A DNA stretch of 64,000 nucleotides, taken from Candidatus Peregrinibacteria bacterium (GTDB lineage: Bacteria > Patescibacteriota > Gracilibacteria > UBA1369 > LOWO2-01-FULL-3). The notes under the pieces are model-generated. The model was not told the DNA's origin and did not search any database. It saw only the letters and a list, made by a program, of their open reading frames with translations. A program made the position numbers and the translations under genes. Below, piece after piece: positions 8,348-18,146 of the stretch (the first letter of the stretch is position 1; each line of letters starts with the position of its first letter). The stretch spans positions 1 to 64,000 of the forward strand of contig JABILX010000009.1 in assembly GCA_018654255.1 (NCBI GenBank), in the 5' to 3' direction.

Positions 8348-9679
8348 ATGAGAAAGTTTGTTTCGGCGCTTGTGGCGCTGGGTCTTGTAGTGGCTAATTT
8401 CGGGGTAGTGTCGGCTGAGTTTACGGATAGTGGGGTAGAGTTTTATGCGGACCATGTTGATTATTTAGCAGAAAAGGGGATTGTGCAGGGATATGATGAT
8501 GGGAGTTTTGGTTATAATTTGTCTGTAAATAGAGCAGAGATGTTGAAGATTTTGATTGTTGGGAGATTTAATCCTGATCAGACTGAAGAGCTGGCGCCTT
8601 GGAGTTTGTATGCTGGTGAGGGCTGTTTTGAGGACGTTCCGGCAAATCAATGGTATACGGAATATATTTGTTATGCGAAGGCGCTGGGATGGGTCGGTGG
8701 CTACGACGATAATACGTTTAGGCCTGCACAAGAGGTGAATTTTGTGGAGGCGATGAAGATTCTTTTGGAGATTTTTGATATTGGTTATGATGCTACGACT
8801 GAACCTTGGTATAAGGGACTTGTTGAAGTGGCGTCTGAGAATAATCTGACTCCGCTTACAGTCACTGCTTTTGGTCAGAAAATTACGAGGGAAGAAATGA
8901 GTAGTATGGCTTCGGTGGCGCTTGGTATTTTTGCTGATTGTGATGAGGAGGTGGTTGTTGATGAGGAGGTTTGCGTGGCGTATGAATATTATAAGGATTA
9001 TGTGGTGACTTATGAAATGATTGAGATGGGGGATAGTTTTTTGGAGAAGGTTGAGGAAAGTGTTGAGGAGCCTGGGTTGTCTGTTCATGTGTCTTTGGAG
9101 GCTTTGGTCAAGTCTGATTGTGGGGGTTACAAGTGTTTTAATGAGAAATTTAAGGCTTGCGAAGTTTCGAATGTGAACATGGATATGTTTTTCATTTCTT
9201 ATAATTATGAAATATTGGGGATGGAGGATGGTTTGTGTAAGATGAAGAGTTATTATGATGTGCATCCTCAAGAGGAATGGGTGGGGAAGGAAATGATTTG
9301 TGGATTGGATAATTCGAAGGATTTTGAGATTGCTTCGGAGGAGGTTTTGCAGGACGTTTTGGATATTGGTGTGAGCGAGGTTTGTGAGGGGGAATTGCTT
9401 GATTTGTATATAGATCTTGTCCCTGGGGAGAGTTGTGATGATGAGAATGGTACTGGGCCTGATGGCACAAAAATAAATCTTGGGGATGATGGGGCTATTG
9501 AGTGTGTTGATGGGGAGTGGGTGGATTGTCCTGATTGTTTTGAAACTGGGGAGAGTTGTGAGTATGCCGGTGGAACTTATGGCGATGGTGAGGCGTTGTC
9601 TCTTGGTGATTGGGGTCCTAATGAGTGTGTTGATGGAGAATGGGTGGATTGTCCTGATTGTTTTGATTGGATGGACTAG
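8348..9679 (+). CDS. secreted SLH-domain protein with Cys-rich tandem repeats at C-terminus
   Basis: A 443-aa exported protein with signal peptide (residues 1-23, …VVSA) and three SLH repeats closely matching those of the preceding gene (GYDDGSFGYNLSVNRAEM; WVGGYDDNTFRPAQEVNFVE; KITREEMSS). After a YKDYVVTYEMIEMG segment, also shared with its neighbour, the C-terminal part diverges and ends in two copies of a module of about 35 residues (GESC…ECVDGEWVDCPDCF). The even, conserved cysteines suggest disulfide-bonded modules. The pair looks like a tandem duplication with exchanged C-terminal domains. Surface-exposed; ligand unknown. Confidence 0.88.
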   Translation: MRKFVSALVALGLVVANFGVVSAEFTDSGVEFYADHVDYLAEKGIVQGYDDGSFGYNLSVNRAEMLKILIVGRFNPDQTEELAPWSLYAGEGCFEDVPANQWYTEYICYAKALGWVGGYDDNTFRPAQEVNFVEAMKILLEIFDIGYDATTEPWYKGLVEVASENNLTPLTVTAFGQKITREEMSSMASVALGIFADCDEEVVVDEEVCVAYEYYKDYVVTYEMIEMGDSFLEKVEESVEEPGLSVHVSLEALVKSDCGGYKCFNEKFKACEVSNVNMDMFFISYNYEILGMEDGLCKMKSYYDVHPQEEWVGKEMICGLDNSKDFEIASEEVLQDVLDIGVSEVCEGELLDLYIDLVPGESCDDENGTGPDGTKINLGDDGAIECVDGEWVDCPDCFETGESCEYAGGTYGDGEALSLGDWGPNECVDGEWVDCPDCFDWMD

Positions 9680-9706
9680 GGGTGGATTTGGATATAAAAA
9701 TTTGTC

Positions 9707-9746
9707 TTGACGGGGGAAATTAGCACTCTATAATACGGGGTGCTAA
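9707..9746 (+). promoter_or_regulatory. groESL promoter with CIRCE operator (HrcA site)
   Basis: A σ70-type promoter TTGACG (9707-9712), 16-base spacer, TATAAT (9729-9734) is overlapped by the CIRCE inverted repeat TTAGCACTC-N9-GGGTGCTAA (9720-9746), one base from consensus. The −10 box lies in the 9-base CIRCE spacer, so bound HrcA would block polymerase. hrcA itself is not in the window. Confidence 0.95.
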
Positions 9747-9771
9747 TTTTTATGATTTAACCAAGTTTAAT

Positions 9772-10065
9772 ATGACAAAAATCAATCCAACTGGTGATCA
9801 CATTGTGGTCGAGGCAATCGAAGAAGAAATAACTTCTGAAAGTGGGATTATTATTCCTGAGACTGCTTCTAAAGAGAGGCCAATGAGAGGAAAAGTTCTA
9901 GAGGTGGGGCCTGGGAAACTTCTTGATGATGGAAGTAGAAAACAGATGGAAGTGAAGGCTGGAGATGTCGTTCTCTACACAAAGTATGGACCAACTGAGA
10001 TCAAAGTAGATGGAAAGGATTTACTTATTCTTTCGGCTGCTGACGTAATGGCAACTATTAGCTAA
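9772..10065 (+). CDS. groES: co-chaperonin GroES
   Basis: A 97-aa Cpn10 that forms the heptameric lid of GroEL. Sequence begins INPTGDHIVVEAI, has the mobile loop with TSESGIIIPETASKE (about 25-40) and the β-barrel segments GKVLEVGPGK and AGDVVLYTKYGPTEI. It is the first gene after the CIRCE-controlled promoter and 25 bases before groEL. No Shine-Dalgarno sequence. Confidence 0.98.
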   Translation: MTKINPTGDHIVVEAIEEEITSESGIIIPETASKERPMRGKVLEVGPGKLLDDGSRKQMEVKAGDVVLYTKYGPTEIKVDGKDLLILSAADVMATIS

Positions 10066-10078
10066 TTTAACTAAATAA

Positions 10079-11749
<1,671 letters not shown>

Positions 11750-11770
11750 GGATAATAATTTTTTGAAAAT

Positions 11771-12073
11771 ATGTTCAAATTTAAAAAACAGTGGAAGTTG
11801 AATTTTAAAGGACATGATGTTGTTGTGGAAAATTGGTGGGATCTTATCTTGAGAACGGGAGAAAGACTCATAATAGATGGGAAAGTTGTAGATGAACACA
11901 AAGGGTCAGTGGGTTTGTCTCAAGAATTAAAAGGTCAGATAAGGTCAAATGGACGAACTCATCGGGTAGAAGCGAAGATTGGAAGCATTAATTTTGGGTC
12001 AAAATCTGGTTGTCATATTTATGTTGATGGTGAACTCATGGGTGGTGATACAACGAAAAAGTTTGTTTCATGA
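11771..12073 (+). CDS. small unrecognised protein, likely β-rich
   Basis: A 100-aa protein 21 bases after groEL with no signal or membrane segment. It alternates short hydrophobic and polar stretches (VVENWWDLILRTGERLIIDG; GCHIYVDGELMGGD), suggesting a small β-sandwich. I do not recognise the family with certainty. Its position could place it in the groESL transcript, since no terminator is visible between them. It ends in TGA, evidence for the standard code. Confidence 0.6.
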   Translation: MFKFKKQWKLNFKGHDVVVENWWDLILRTGERLIIDGKVVDEHKGSVGLSQELKGQIRSNGRTHRVEAKIGSINFGSKSGCHIYVDGELMGGDTTKKFVS

Positions 12074-12115
12074 AGTTGTATTCACAATGGATGGGGGGAC
12101 TTTTAGGTTGGAGTT

Positions 12116-12817
12116 TTAGTTTTCTTTTAAGCCGGTTATGTTGAAATCTTCAAGTGAGAATTGGGTTGGTGCTGCTGCTGGTTTTTTAGGTATTGTTACC
12201 TCTAATTCGCAATCTGGGGCTATTTCAAATGGTTGTTCGTCTGCATAGATTGCCATAAGTTTTTCTCCTTTTCTGAATAACGTTAAAATGTCTCCTTTTC
12301 TTGCTAAAATAGATTGTACGAGAACATTTGGGGCTGCTCCTAGGTTTTTGTCTTCTGGTAATTTGTTAAATCTAGTTATTCCGTCTGATGTACACATGTT
12401 GTAATTTGTGGCTAGGAATAAGGTTTGTCCCTCTGGAAGACCCGCTGCTTTTCCTTGAACTCTTTCTAATGGTTCTGCGGTTATTCTTGATATCGATATG
12501 TCCGATTTAAATCCAGGTTTAATTGTTGAGGATTCTCCTGGAATAGATTCGCCTTGGCCTTGGTGGATAAAATCTTTGAGTAGGAGTATTCCGAAAACAT
12601 TATCTCTTATTTCGAGTATTACATAGGCTGTTTCAGGGGTTGCTTTTAGTTGTTCGAATCTATGATGCATTTCTATTGGAAGTCTTTGTGGGTTTATTAC
12701 GATTAAATGGTCTTCTGGTCCTGCGATGGTTTCGTTGTTGATTATCATTGGTTCTTGCAGTTTGAAGAGTATGTCCATAGGGACTTCTTCTATTGGAGTA
12801 TTTTCTAGAGCTTTCAT
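12116..12817 (-). CDS. unrecognised 233-aa soluble protein
   Basis: No signal peptide or membrane helix. The sequence is balanced in charge with mixed α/β character (DHLIVINPQRLPIEMHHRF; AYVILEIRDNVFGILLL; LFLATNYNMCTSDG) and a Lys/Pro/Ala linker (KKPAAAP) before the last 17 residues. I cannot assign a family. It is transcribed alone, converging on the gene after groEL, from an extended −10 promoter about 32 bases upstream. Confidence 0.6.
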   Translation of the reverse strand: MKALENTPIEEVPMDILFKLQEPMIINNETIAGPEDHLIVINPQRLPIEMHHRFEQLKATPETAYVILEIRDNVFGILLLKDFIHQGQGESIPGESSTIKPGFKSDISISRITAEPLERVQGKAAGLPEGQTLFLATNYNMCTSDGITRFNKLPEDKNLGAAPNVLVQSILARKGDILTLFRKGEKLMAIYADEQPFEIAPDCELEVTIPKKPAAAPTQFSLEDFNITGLKEN

Positions 12818-12849
12818 GCTTGTTTTTTTTTAGTTTTATTTAGGGAGCG

Positions 12850-12858
12850 ATTGTATCA
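12850..12858 (-). promoter_or_regulatory. extended −10 promoter for the gene at 12116-12817
   Basis: On the minus strand TGATACAAT (12858-12850): TG, one base, then TACAAT. No good −35 is seen. Predicted leader about 25 bases. Confidence 0.45.
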
Positions 12859-12938
12859 ATTTTCTTAGCGAAACGAAACGTTTATTTATTTGCACATCAT
12901 GGTATCATCTGCAGTATATTAATTAAAAAATAAAAACT

Positions 12939-13037
12939 ATGGGAAAAGAAAGAAATGCGAAGAAGAATGTTAAAAAAGTTGGAAAATCATTAAAAGAAAA
13001 GAGACAGGCAAAAAAAGATAAAAAGGCAAATAAGTAA
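12939..13037 (+). CDS. very small, strongly basic Lys-rich protein (32 aa)
   Basis: ATG at 12939 opens a 32-residue frame: MGKERNAKKNVKKVGKSL continues with KEKRQAKKDKKANK and stops at TAA. More than a third of residues are lysine. Similar tiny basic proteins of the pattern K-K-N-x-K-K…S/T-L-K-E-K-R-x-x-K-K are, from memory, found in other bacteria, which supports it being real. A possible promoter (TTGCAC 12890, TATATT 12915, spacing 19) is just upstream. It may bind nucleic acid; that is a guess from charge. Confidence 0.5.
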   Translation: MGKERNAKKNVKKVGKSLKEKRQAKKDKKANK

Positions 13038-13110
13038 TTTTCTGTTTTGTGTGTAACGTACTGCGGTTTTTGTAGTTGTACTTCTTTGCTATGAATAATA
13101 TTGTAAACAC

Positions 13111-13227
13111 AAAGTGGCATTGTTGGAGACTAACCTCTCAGAGGTGGCACTTTAAGCTTAAGCGGTAGAAATTTTTAGCTTTTATAAAGTCCCCTTCTGG
13201 AATTAGAGGAAAGAAGGGGCTTTTTTA
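13111..13227 (+). ncRNA. candidate structured small RNA or leader
   Basis: Between two tiny genes, AAAGTG (13111-13116) pairs with CACTTT (13148-13153) around an inner hairpin ACCTCT-C-AGAGGT (13133-13145); downstream comes TTAAGCTTAA and then an intrinsic terminator. The set looks like a terminated small RNA or an attenuator in front of the 51-aa gene. I do not recognise a known RNA family. Confidence 0.4.
13186..13227 (+). terminator. intrinsic terminator
   Basis: Stem CCCCTTCT (13191-13198) / AGAAGGGG (13212-13219), 13-base loop, followed by C and a run of six T. The stem extends with AAAG/CTTT across a bulge. Confidence 0.8.
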
Positions 13228-13247
13228 TTTCTTAAATTAAATTAATC

Positions 13248-13403
13248 ATGAAAAATACAATTACTAAAATATCAGCGTTTTTACTCTCTTTTGTCGTTCA
13301 ATACCTGATGAGTATGGCGATTGATGTTTTTGACCTGTTGGGCAGACTTTTTAACTGGTGTATGGCGGGTTTCCATAAGAGGTGGCGGCTGCCTGCCGCA
13401 TAA
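13248..13403 (+). CDS. very small membrane protein (51 aa)
   Basis: ATG at 13248 opens a 51-aa frame: MKNTITKISAFLLSFVVQYL, one hydrophobic helix (about 8-35), then a basic tail (HKRWRLP) ending at TAA. It has the shape of a small single-pass or toxin-like hydrophobic peptide. It starts 20 bases after an intrinsic terminator, so any expression would need read-through or attenuation control. Coding status is uncertain. Confidence 0.35.
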   Translation: MKNTITKISAFLLSFVVQYLMSMAIDVFDLLGRLFNWCMAGFHKRWRLPAA

Positions 13404-13492
13404 GAATTGACTGAATATGTTCTTGAAAACCTCTCGTGGAAGCCCAGAAGCTACACGGGGGGTATTTTTATTTTAAATTAACAAATTATATT

Positions 13493-14305
13493 ATGGAAAA
13501 AACAACAAAAGTAAATAACCGGGAAGTTTATCCTGGATATACAAATTTAATCACTAATCCGGCAACATTTTCTTCTGTTAGCCAGTCTCTTGAAGCGGTT
13601 CGAGATATGGGTAAGGATCAGGCTTTGAAATTTCTTGAAGACTTGCTCCGGAAAGGTGATTTGAGTCTTTTGAATCATCTTTCACGACCAAAAGACAATA
13701 TTGTTGAATCTGAAGATCAACGGATTGTTGCGGTTGCTTCTCAGATTCGGTTGATGATGGAAGCTTTGACGAGGGATGGATCTGTGAAGAACATTCTTGA
13801 TCGGAAGGAAGGAAAACCAGGGAATAGGGATCCTTTGGTAGCTGCGTTTAATAGCAATGGGTTCAATGTGCGTTTTTTGGATGATCATCCAGACAATATT
13901 GATCTTGAAAATTTGGTTTATGCTATGAGAAGTGAAATGCGTGGTGTTTTGCCTGATGCGGTTATGTTGAAGGCAACTTCTCATGGAAAAATTTCTGAAA
14001 ATGTCTTGGTGACTGCTCTTACTCATCCTGATGCGTATGACGTGTTGGATAACGAGCGATTTGCTACTGAACATCTTGGGTCGAGGGATTCTATTACGTA
14101 TGGTGCTAATGATTTTTTTATTCCTACTCGAGTGAGACCTGATCGTTATCGTACTGAAGAGATGGCACTTGTGATGTTGAATGAATTGGCTTCTAGACAT
14201 GGTCGTGAGGGGTTGAAGTATATGGTTTATGATGAAGAAGAGTCTGTTTATAAGCATAGCATTGCTCCAGGTGCCTTTGATCAAGGTCACAGGATTTTCT
14301 GCTAG
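13493..14305 (+). CDS. unrecognised 270-aa soluble protein
   Basis: Starts at ATG 13493 (TTATATT ATGG context; an open frame upstream is not likely coding). No signal or membrane segment. The chain begins MEKTTKVNNREVYPG and is rich in helix-forming segments (SQSLEAVRDMGKDQALKFLE; RIVAVASQIRLMMEAL), followed by a mixed part with RPDRYRTEEMALVMLNEL and a final HSIAPGAFDQGHRIFC. I do not recognise it. It ends at a strong intrinsic terminator and precedes two other unknown genes. Confidence 0.65.
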   Translation: MEKTTKVNNREVYPGYTNLITNPATFSSVSQSLEAVRDMGKDQALKFLEDLLRKGDLSLLNHLSRPKDNIVESEDQRIVAVASQIRLMMEALTRDGSVKNILDRKEGKPGNRDPLVAAFNSNGFNVRFLDDHPDNIDLENLVYAMRSEMRGVLPDAVMLKATSHGKISENVLVTALTHPDAYDVLDNERFATEHLGSRDSITYGANDFFIPTRVRPDRYRTEEMALVMLNELASRHGREGLKYMVYDEEESVYKHSIAPGAFDQGHRIFC

Positions 14306-14329
14306 GTGATCTGATTGAGGATTGAGGTT

Positions 14330-14362
14330 GAAAACCCCCGCGTAAAAGCGGGGGTTTTCTTG
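14330..14362 (+). terminator. strong intrinsic terminator
   Basis: Perfect 12-bp stem from GAAAACCCCCGC (14330-14341) pairing with GCGGGGGTTTTC (14348-14359), loop GTAAAA. The A-rich left and T-rich right flanks would let it work in both directions. Confidence 0.92.
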
Positions 14363-14382
14363 TTTCACAGGTCTAGGGGCGG

Positions 14383-14411
14383 TTGCGCGAAAGGGTGTTT
14401 TATGGTATAAT
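14383..14411 (+). promoter_or_regulatory. promoter of gene 14449
   Basis: TTGCGC (14383-14388), 17-base spacer, TATAAT (14406-14411) with upstream TG (extended −10). The −35 hexamer equals that at 6820. Predicted leader about 31 bases. Confidence 0.7.
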
Positions 14412-14448
14412 TTTGTATAAGTTTTAAAAATAAATAACAAAAATAAAA

Positions 14449-16875
14449 ATGGTTGAAAGAATACAAAATGCTGTGTCGACAGTGGGGGAGAGTGTTGCGG
14501 ATGGTTTTGTGAGACTTGGAAAGGATGTTGATAGGATGGTGGGTTCTGTTAAGGACATGATTACCGGGGGCGGTTCTGTGAAAACTCCTGCTGAAGCTGG
14601 GAAGTTCTTGCCACAAGCTACTATGTTAGGGAATGGTTTAGAATCTATAGCTGAAGGGATTTCTAAAAGTATTGAGGGAATTAGAGCTACTTTGACTGGA
14701 GAGGAACTAAAGAAGTTTAATACTGCTTCTAAGAGTCAAGAAAATTCGATAAAAGCTCTTAAAGTTGCACTAAAAGCGCTGAATACTTCTCTGATTGTTT
14801 TATCCGAGGTTGGTATGGCTGGAACTGAGGAGGTAATGACCGAAGAAAAAAAATCAAAAGCTTTGGGTGCTTTTAAAAAGGAATTGAAAAAATTTGGTAC
14901 TGTGGGTAAGAAATTGATGGATGGGTTTAAGAACTATAGAGAAACTTATCTTGAGGTTAGCCGACCAGAAGTTTTTGATATAGACAAGATTGATCAACTT
15001 CCAGTTACCATGGCTGAGTATAAAGAAAAACGGGAAGATGTTTCAGAAACTACTGGTAGTGGACTTGCAGAAATCTCAAAACAAGAAGAAGTTGAGATGG
15101 CTATTGTTGACGCAAGGTTTAAAAATAAAAAATTAATAGATCGTTTTGCGGGATTGACTAAAAATCCTGATAAGCCATTTGGTAGTAAGGCTGATTTTCA
15201 AAAAGCATTGAAATTTCTAGATGAAGTAGCTAAGAAACGTGGACCAGTTGGGAAAGCTGCTAAATCTGTAAGTTCAAGGTTGGCGTATGATGGAAGTAAG
15301 AACTTGTTGATGATTGGGGCTGTCTTTGGTGGAAATCCTGATTACGATTTGAATTTTACTGATTTGGCAAGTGAACTTGGAGTTGCTATGAATGAGGCCA
15401 AAGCTAAAGGTGATTATGATAGTTTAGTTATTCTTCAGGAGATAGAGAAGTTATATATTGTTTATACCAAGGGTGTAAGTGAGATTTATGAGCGTGTTGG
15501 GGAGAATACAAAACTTATAGAGAATTTGAAGGATATTCGGAAGTCTCACGAGGGAATAACTAGTGCTCTTAATACTGTTTCAAGTGCTCCGAATAATTCA
15601 ATCATTGATTTTGAAGAACCAGATTTAAAAGAGTATTATGATTTAGTTTCAGCTTATTCCAGTGAGCTTGGAAATTCTGAGGTTTTGGATTTTGCTATGG
15701 ATGCGAAGAAGCTTAAAAAGCTTGAGAAAAAATCATCGTCAGATGCTATTAGAGCTAGAGATCTTGAATGGAGGGTTACTTCCCGTGTAGATAGGTATGT
15801 TAAAAGGAGAACTGAAAAGATGTTTAAACATATTTCTGATCTGGTAAATAAAGATGAAAAGGAAGATGGTTTGGCTGGTTGGCTAGCATATCCTGAGGAA
15901 ATGAGAGGTGGGGCTTACTATACTTATATTAGGGATGATGCGTTGTTTGAATTGCGAAGGGAATATGAGGATTCTTTCAGAGGTGATAATGTAGAGTTTT
16001 ATAGGCCGTATCGTATTGAGAAGGAATTGATTGGGCTATTGGAGCATTATAAGAGTAGTGATGAGAAAAATAATATGAATAATAGGCAAGAATATTTTAC
16101 TTCTCATAAAGGATTGAAAGCTGAAGTTGAAAAAATGACTAATAAGATTCTTGCTGGTGCTGAAAAGCTTCCTTATTCTCAGTTTATTAATTTAACAAGA
16201 GAGACTTTGGATGTTTTGAATAAACTTGCTCAGGACAACCCTGTTATCAACATACCTGAGATCCATGGTGGAGTTGCTAAATTGATGAGTATGGATGTTG
16301 ATGGAAATTATTTGGGATTTTTGAGAGCTGTTGAATCTTCTGGGGTGCATGGTTCTCATGTTTCTATGGTTAAGCATCAACGTATGCTGCCTAGAGCTGA
16401 ACGTGAATCGGTTGGATACGCTATGGTTCCTGTGTATATGAAGTTGTATGAAGCTTGGCTTGGGCAGGCTAAATCTAGGGCCTGGGATTTATCAGAAAAG
16501 GAAGAATCTGAGAGAGAGGAAGCTCCGATTGAATCTTTGAAAAATGAGTCGGATGGGTGGGGGAAGGAGATAGGACTTTCAAATGAAGAAAACAATAATC
16601 CTAAATTAAATAAAGCTTGGGCAAGGCTTATGGATGATAGGGATGAATTGTATGTAGCTAGAGATATGCTTAAAAAAACTGATAAAGAAGTGCATGAAGC
16701 GAGAGAGGCTCTCCTTGATGACGAAGATAATCTTGATCTAGTAAGAGCATATGGAAAAGCTAAGTCGGCTAATGAGGATGCTGAATCAGCATATGATGAA
16801 GCTGAGAATAAGTTGATTAGAGCTGAAGAGCGTTTTAATACATTGAAGGAACTTTTTGGAGGTTTTAATGCCTAA
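14449..16875 (+). CDS. large unrecognised helical protein (808 aa)
   Basis: An 808-aa protein without signal peptide or clear membrane helix, predicted mostly α-helical and highly charged. The N-terminal 60 residues (VSTVGESVADGFVRLGKDVD…) look amphipathic, and residues about 740-800 form a charged coiled-coil-like stretch (REALLDDEDNLDLVRAYGKA; AESAYDEAENKLIRAEERF). No catalytic motif is recognised. It has its own promoter and is followed by a membrane-anchored acidic protein. A cytoskeletal, scaffold or structural role would fit the composition, but this is inference. Confidence 0.7.
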   Translation: MVERIQNAVSTVGESVADGFVRLGKDVDRMVGSVKDMITGGGSVKTPAEAGKFLPQATMLGNGLESIAEGISKSIEGIRATLTGEELKKFNTASKSQENSIKALKVALKALNTSLIVLSEVGMAGTEEVMTEEKKSKALGAFKKELKKFGTVGKKLMDGFKNYRETYLEVSRPEVFDIDKIDQLPVTMAEYKEKREDVSETTGSGLAEISKQEEVEMAIVDARFKNKKLIDRFAGLTKNPDKPFGSKADFQKALKFLDEVAKKRGPVGKAAKSVSSRLAYDGSKNLLMIGAVFGGNPDYDLNFTDLASELGVAMNEAKAKGDYDSLVILQEIEKLYIVYTKGVSEIYERVGENTKLIENLKDIRKSHEGITSALNTVSSAPNNSIIDFEEPDLKEYYDLVSAYSSELGNSEVLDFAMDAKKLKKLEKKSSSDAIRARDLEWRVTSRVDRYVKRRTEKMFKHISDLVNKDEKEDGLAGWLAYPEEMRGGAYYTYIRDDALFELRREYEDSFRGDNVEFYRPYRIEKELIGLLEHYKSSDEKNNMNNRQEYFTSHKGLKAEVEKMTNKILAGAEKLPYSQFINLTRETLDVLNKLAQDNPVINIPEIHGGVAKLMSMDVDGNYLGFLRAVESSGVHGSHVSMVKHQRMLPRAERESVGYAMVPVYMKLYEAWLGQAKSRAWDLSEKEESEREEAPIESLKNESDGWGKEIGLSNEENNNPKLNKAWARLMDDRDELYVARDMLKKTDKEVHEAREALLDDEDNLDLVRAYGKAKSANEDAESAYDEAENKLIRAEERFNTLKELFGGFNA

Positions 16876-16891
16876 TGCTGAAAATTAGTAC

Positions 16892-16920
16892 TTAATTTTT
16901 CTTAATCTTTGTGGTAGATT
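16892..16920 (+). promoter_or_regulatory. near-leaderless promoter for gene 16928
   Basis: TTAATT (16892-16897), 17-base spacer, TAGATT (16915-16920) with TG one base upstream; the ATG follows after only seven bases. Confidence 0.4.
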
Positions 16921-16927
16921 TCCTCTG

Positions 16928-17410
16928 ATGGATAAAGACGATACCACAATCGATTTAAGCAAACTTAATGAAGATGACTCTTCGGTTTCATCTGTCGATG
17001 TTCCTGACGTTGTTCCGCCAGAGGAAGATGGGTCTTTGAAGGAGGTTGGTGCTGATGTGCCTGATGAGGAATTCAAGATACATCATCTTAATATGGATCA
17101 TGTTGAGCCGATTTCGGCTCATGACGAGATGAAGCTTCAAGCTGTACCTGATGATTCGGATGTTTCGCAGGGGCCTGCTTCAAAAGTGAAGGTGAAATTC
17201 GATAAATTTATTACATTGGTTGCGACTCATACTTATGAGGATATTTTGAAGAAAAATGCGGATGAGGATGTGATTATTAGTACGAATCTTCTTACTGATC
17301 TTGCCAACGCGCATGAGGATGGGGAGGCTTCGTCAAAGAAGTTACCGATGTTATTTGCTGGTGGGTTTGTTGTGGGAATTTTAATTACTTGGTTACTTTT
17401 AAAGGCTTAA
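16928..17410 (+). CDS. acidic tail-anchored membrane protein
   Basis: A 160-aa protein with a very acidic N-terminal two-thirds (MDKDDTTIDLSKLNEDDSS…), a region KVKVKFDKFITLVATHTYEDILKK-like in the middle, and one C-terminal membrane helix (about 140-158, LFAGGFVVGILITWLLL). The topology is a cytoplasmic domain held by a tail anchor. Family unknown. It ends three bases before pyrH and may be the first gene of the pyrH-frr-rseP unit. Confidence 0.65.
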   Translation: MDKDDTTIDLSKLNEDDSSVSSVDVPDVVPPEEDGSLKEVGADVPDEEFKIHHLNMDHVEPISAHDEMKLQAVPDDSDVSQGPASKVKVKFDKFITLVATHTYEDILKKNADEDVIISTNLLTDLANAHEDGEASSKKLPMLFAGGFVVGILITWLLLKA

Positions 17411-17413
17411 TTT

Positions 17414-18142
17414 ATGCCAAAACTGAAATATAAACGCATTCTTCTCAAGATGTCGGGCGAGGTTTTCAAAGGCTCGCTCGCGGCAGGAATTGATTATGAT
17501 GTGGTTGTTGATTTGGCGAAAAGGGTGAAGAAGGTACGTGATATGGGGGTTGATATTGGAATTGTGATTGGAGGTGGAAATATTTGGCGTTATCGGGATA
17601 ACAAAGGAAAGGGAAAAGGTTATGAATTGAATAGAGTGACTTCAGATACGATTGGGATGATGGCTACAAATATGAATGCACTTGCTTTCGAGGATGTTTT
17701 AAACTCTGTTGGATGTGAAGCGGTGGCTCTGAGTGCGTTTCCGACGCCCAATGCTATGAAGACTTATACTGTTCGGCGTGGTCGCAAAGCTCTCAAGAAA
17801 GGAAAGGTTGTGATTTTTGGAGGAGGGACTGGAAGTCCATTCTTTACAACAGATAGTGCAGCTGCGATGCGTGCTCTGGAGATGAGATGTGATGTTCTTA
17901 TGAAGGCGACGAAAGTTGATTATGTTTATGACAAAGATCCTGTGAAACATAAAAATGCGAAAAAATTCACCAAATTAAAATACGATGAAGTTCTTGATAA
18001 GAAATTGGGAGTTATGGATATGACTTGTGCGTCGATTTGTCGGCAAGGTATGCTTCCGATGCTAGTTTTCAATCTGAATAAAGAAGGTCTGATTGAAAAA
18101 GCATGCAAAGGCTTCAAAGTTGGAACTATTATTAACCCTTAA
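17414..18142 (+). CDS. pyrH: UMP kinase (uridylate kinase)
   Basis: Phosphorylates UMP to UDP with ATP in pyrimidine nucleotide synthesis; hexameric enzyme of the amino-acid-kinase fold. The 242 aa are full length. Signatures include RILLKMSGEVFKG at the start, GIVIGGGNIWRY, the UMP-binding region SDTIGMMATNMNALA, IFGGGTGSPFFTTDSAA, and TKVDYVYDKDP near the ATP site. It is followed four bases later by frr, the common pyrH-frr order. No Shine-Dalgarno sequence. Confidence 0.98.
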   Translation: MPKLKYKRILLKMSGEVFKGSLAAGIDYDVVVDLAKRVKKVRDMGVDIGIVIGGGNIWRYRDNKGKGKGYELNRVTSDTIGMMATNMNALAFEDVLNSVGCEAVALSAFPTPNAMKTYTVRRGRKALKKGKVVIFGGGTGSPFFTTDSAAAMRALEMRCDVLMKATKVDYVYDKDPVKHKNAKKFTKLKYDEVLDKKLGVMDMTCASICRQGMLPMLVFNLNKEGLIEKACKGFKVGTIINP

Positions 18143-18146
18143 AATT

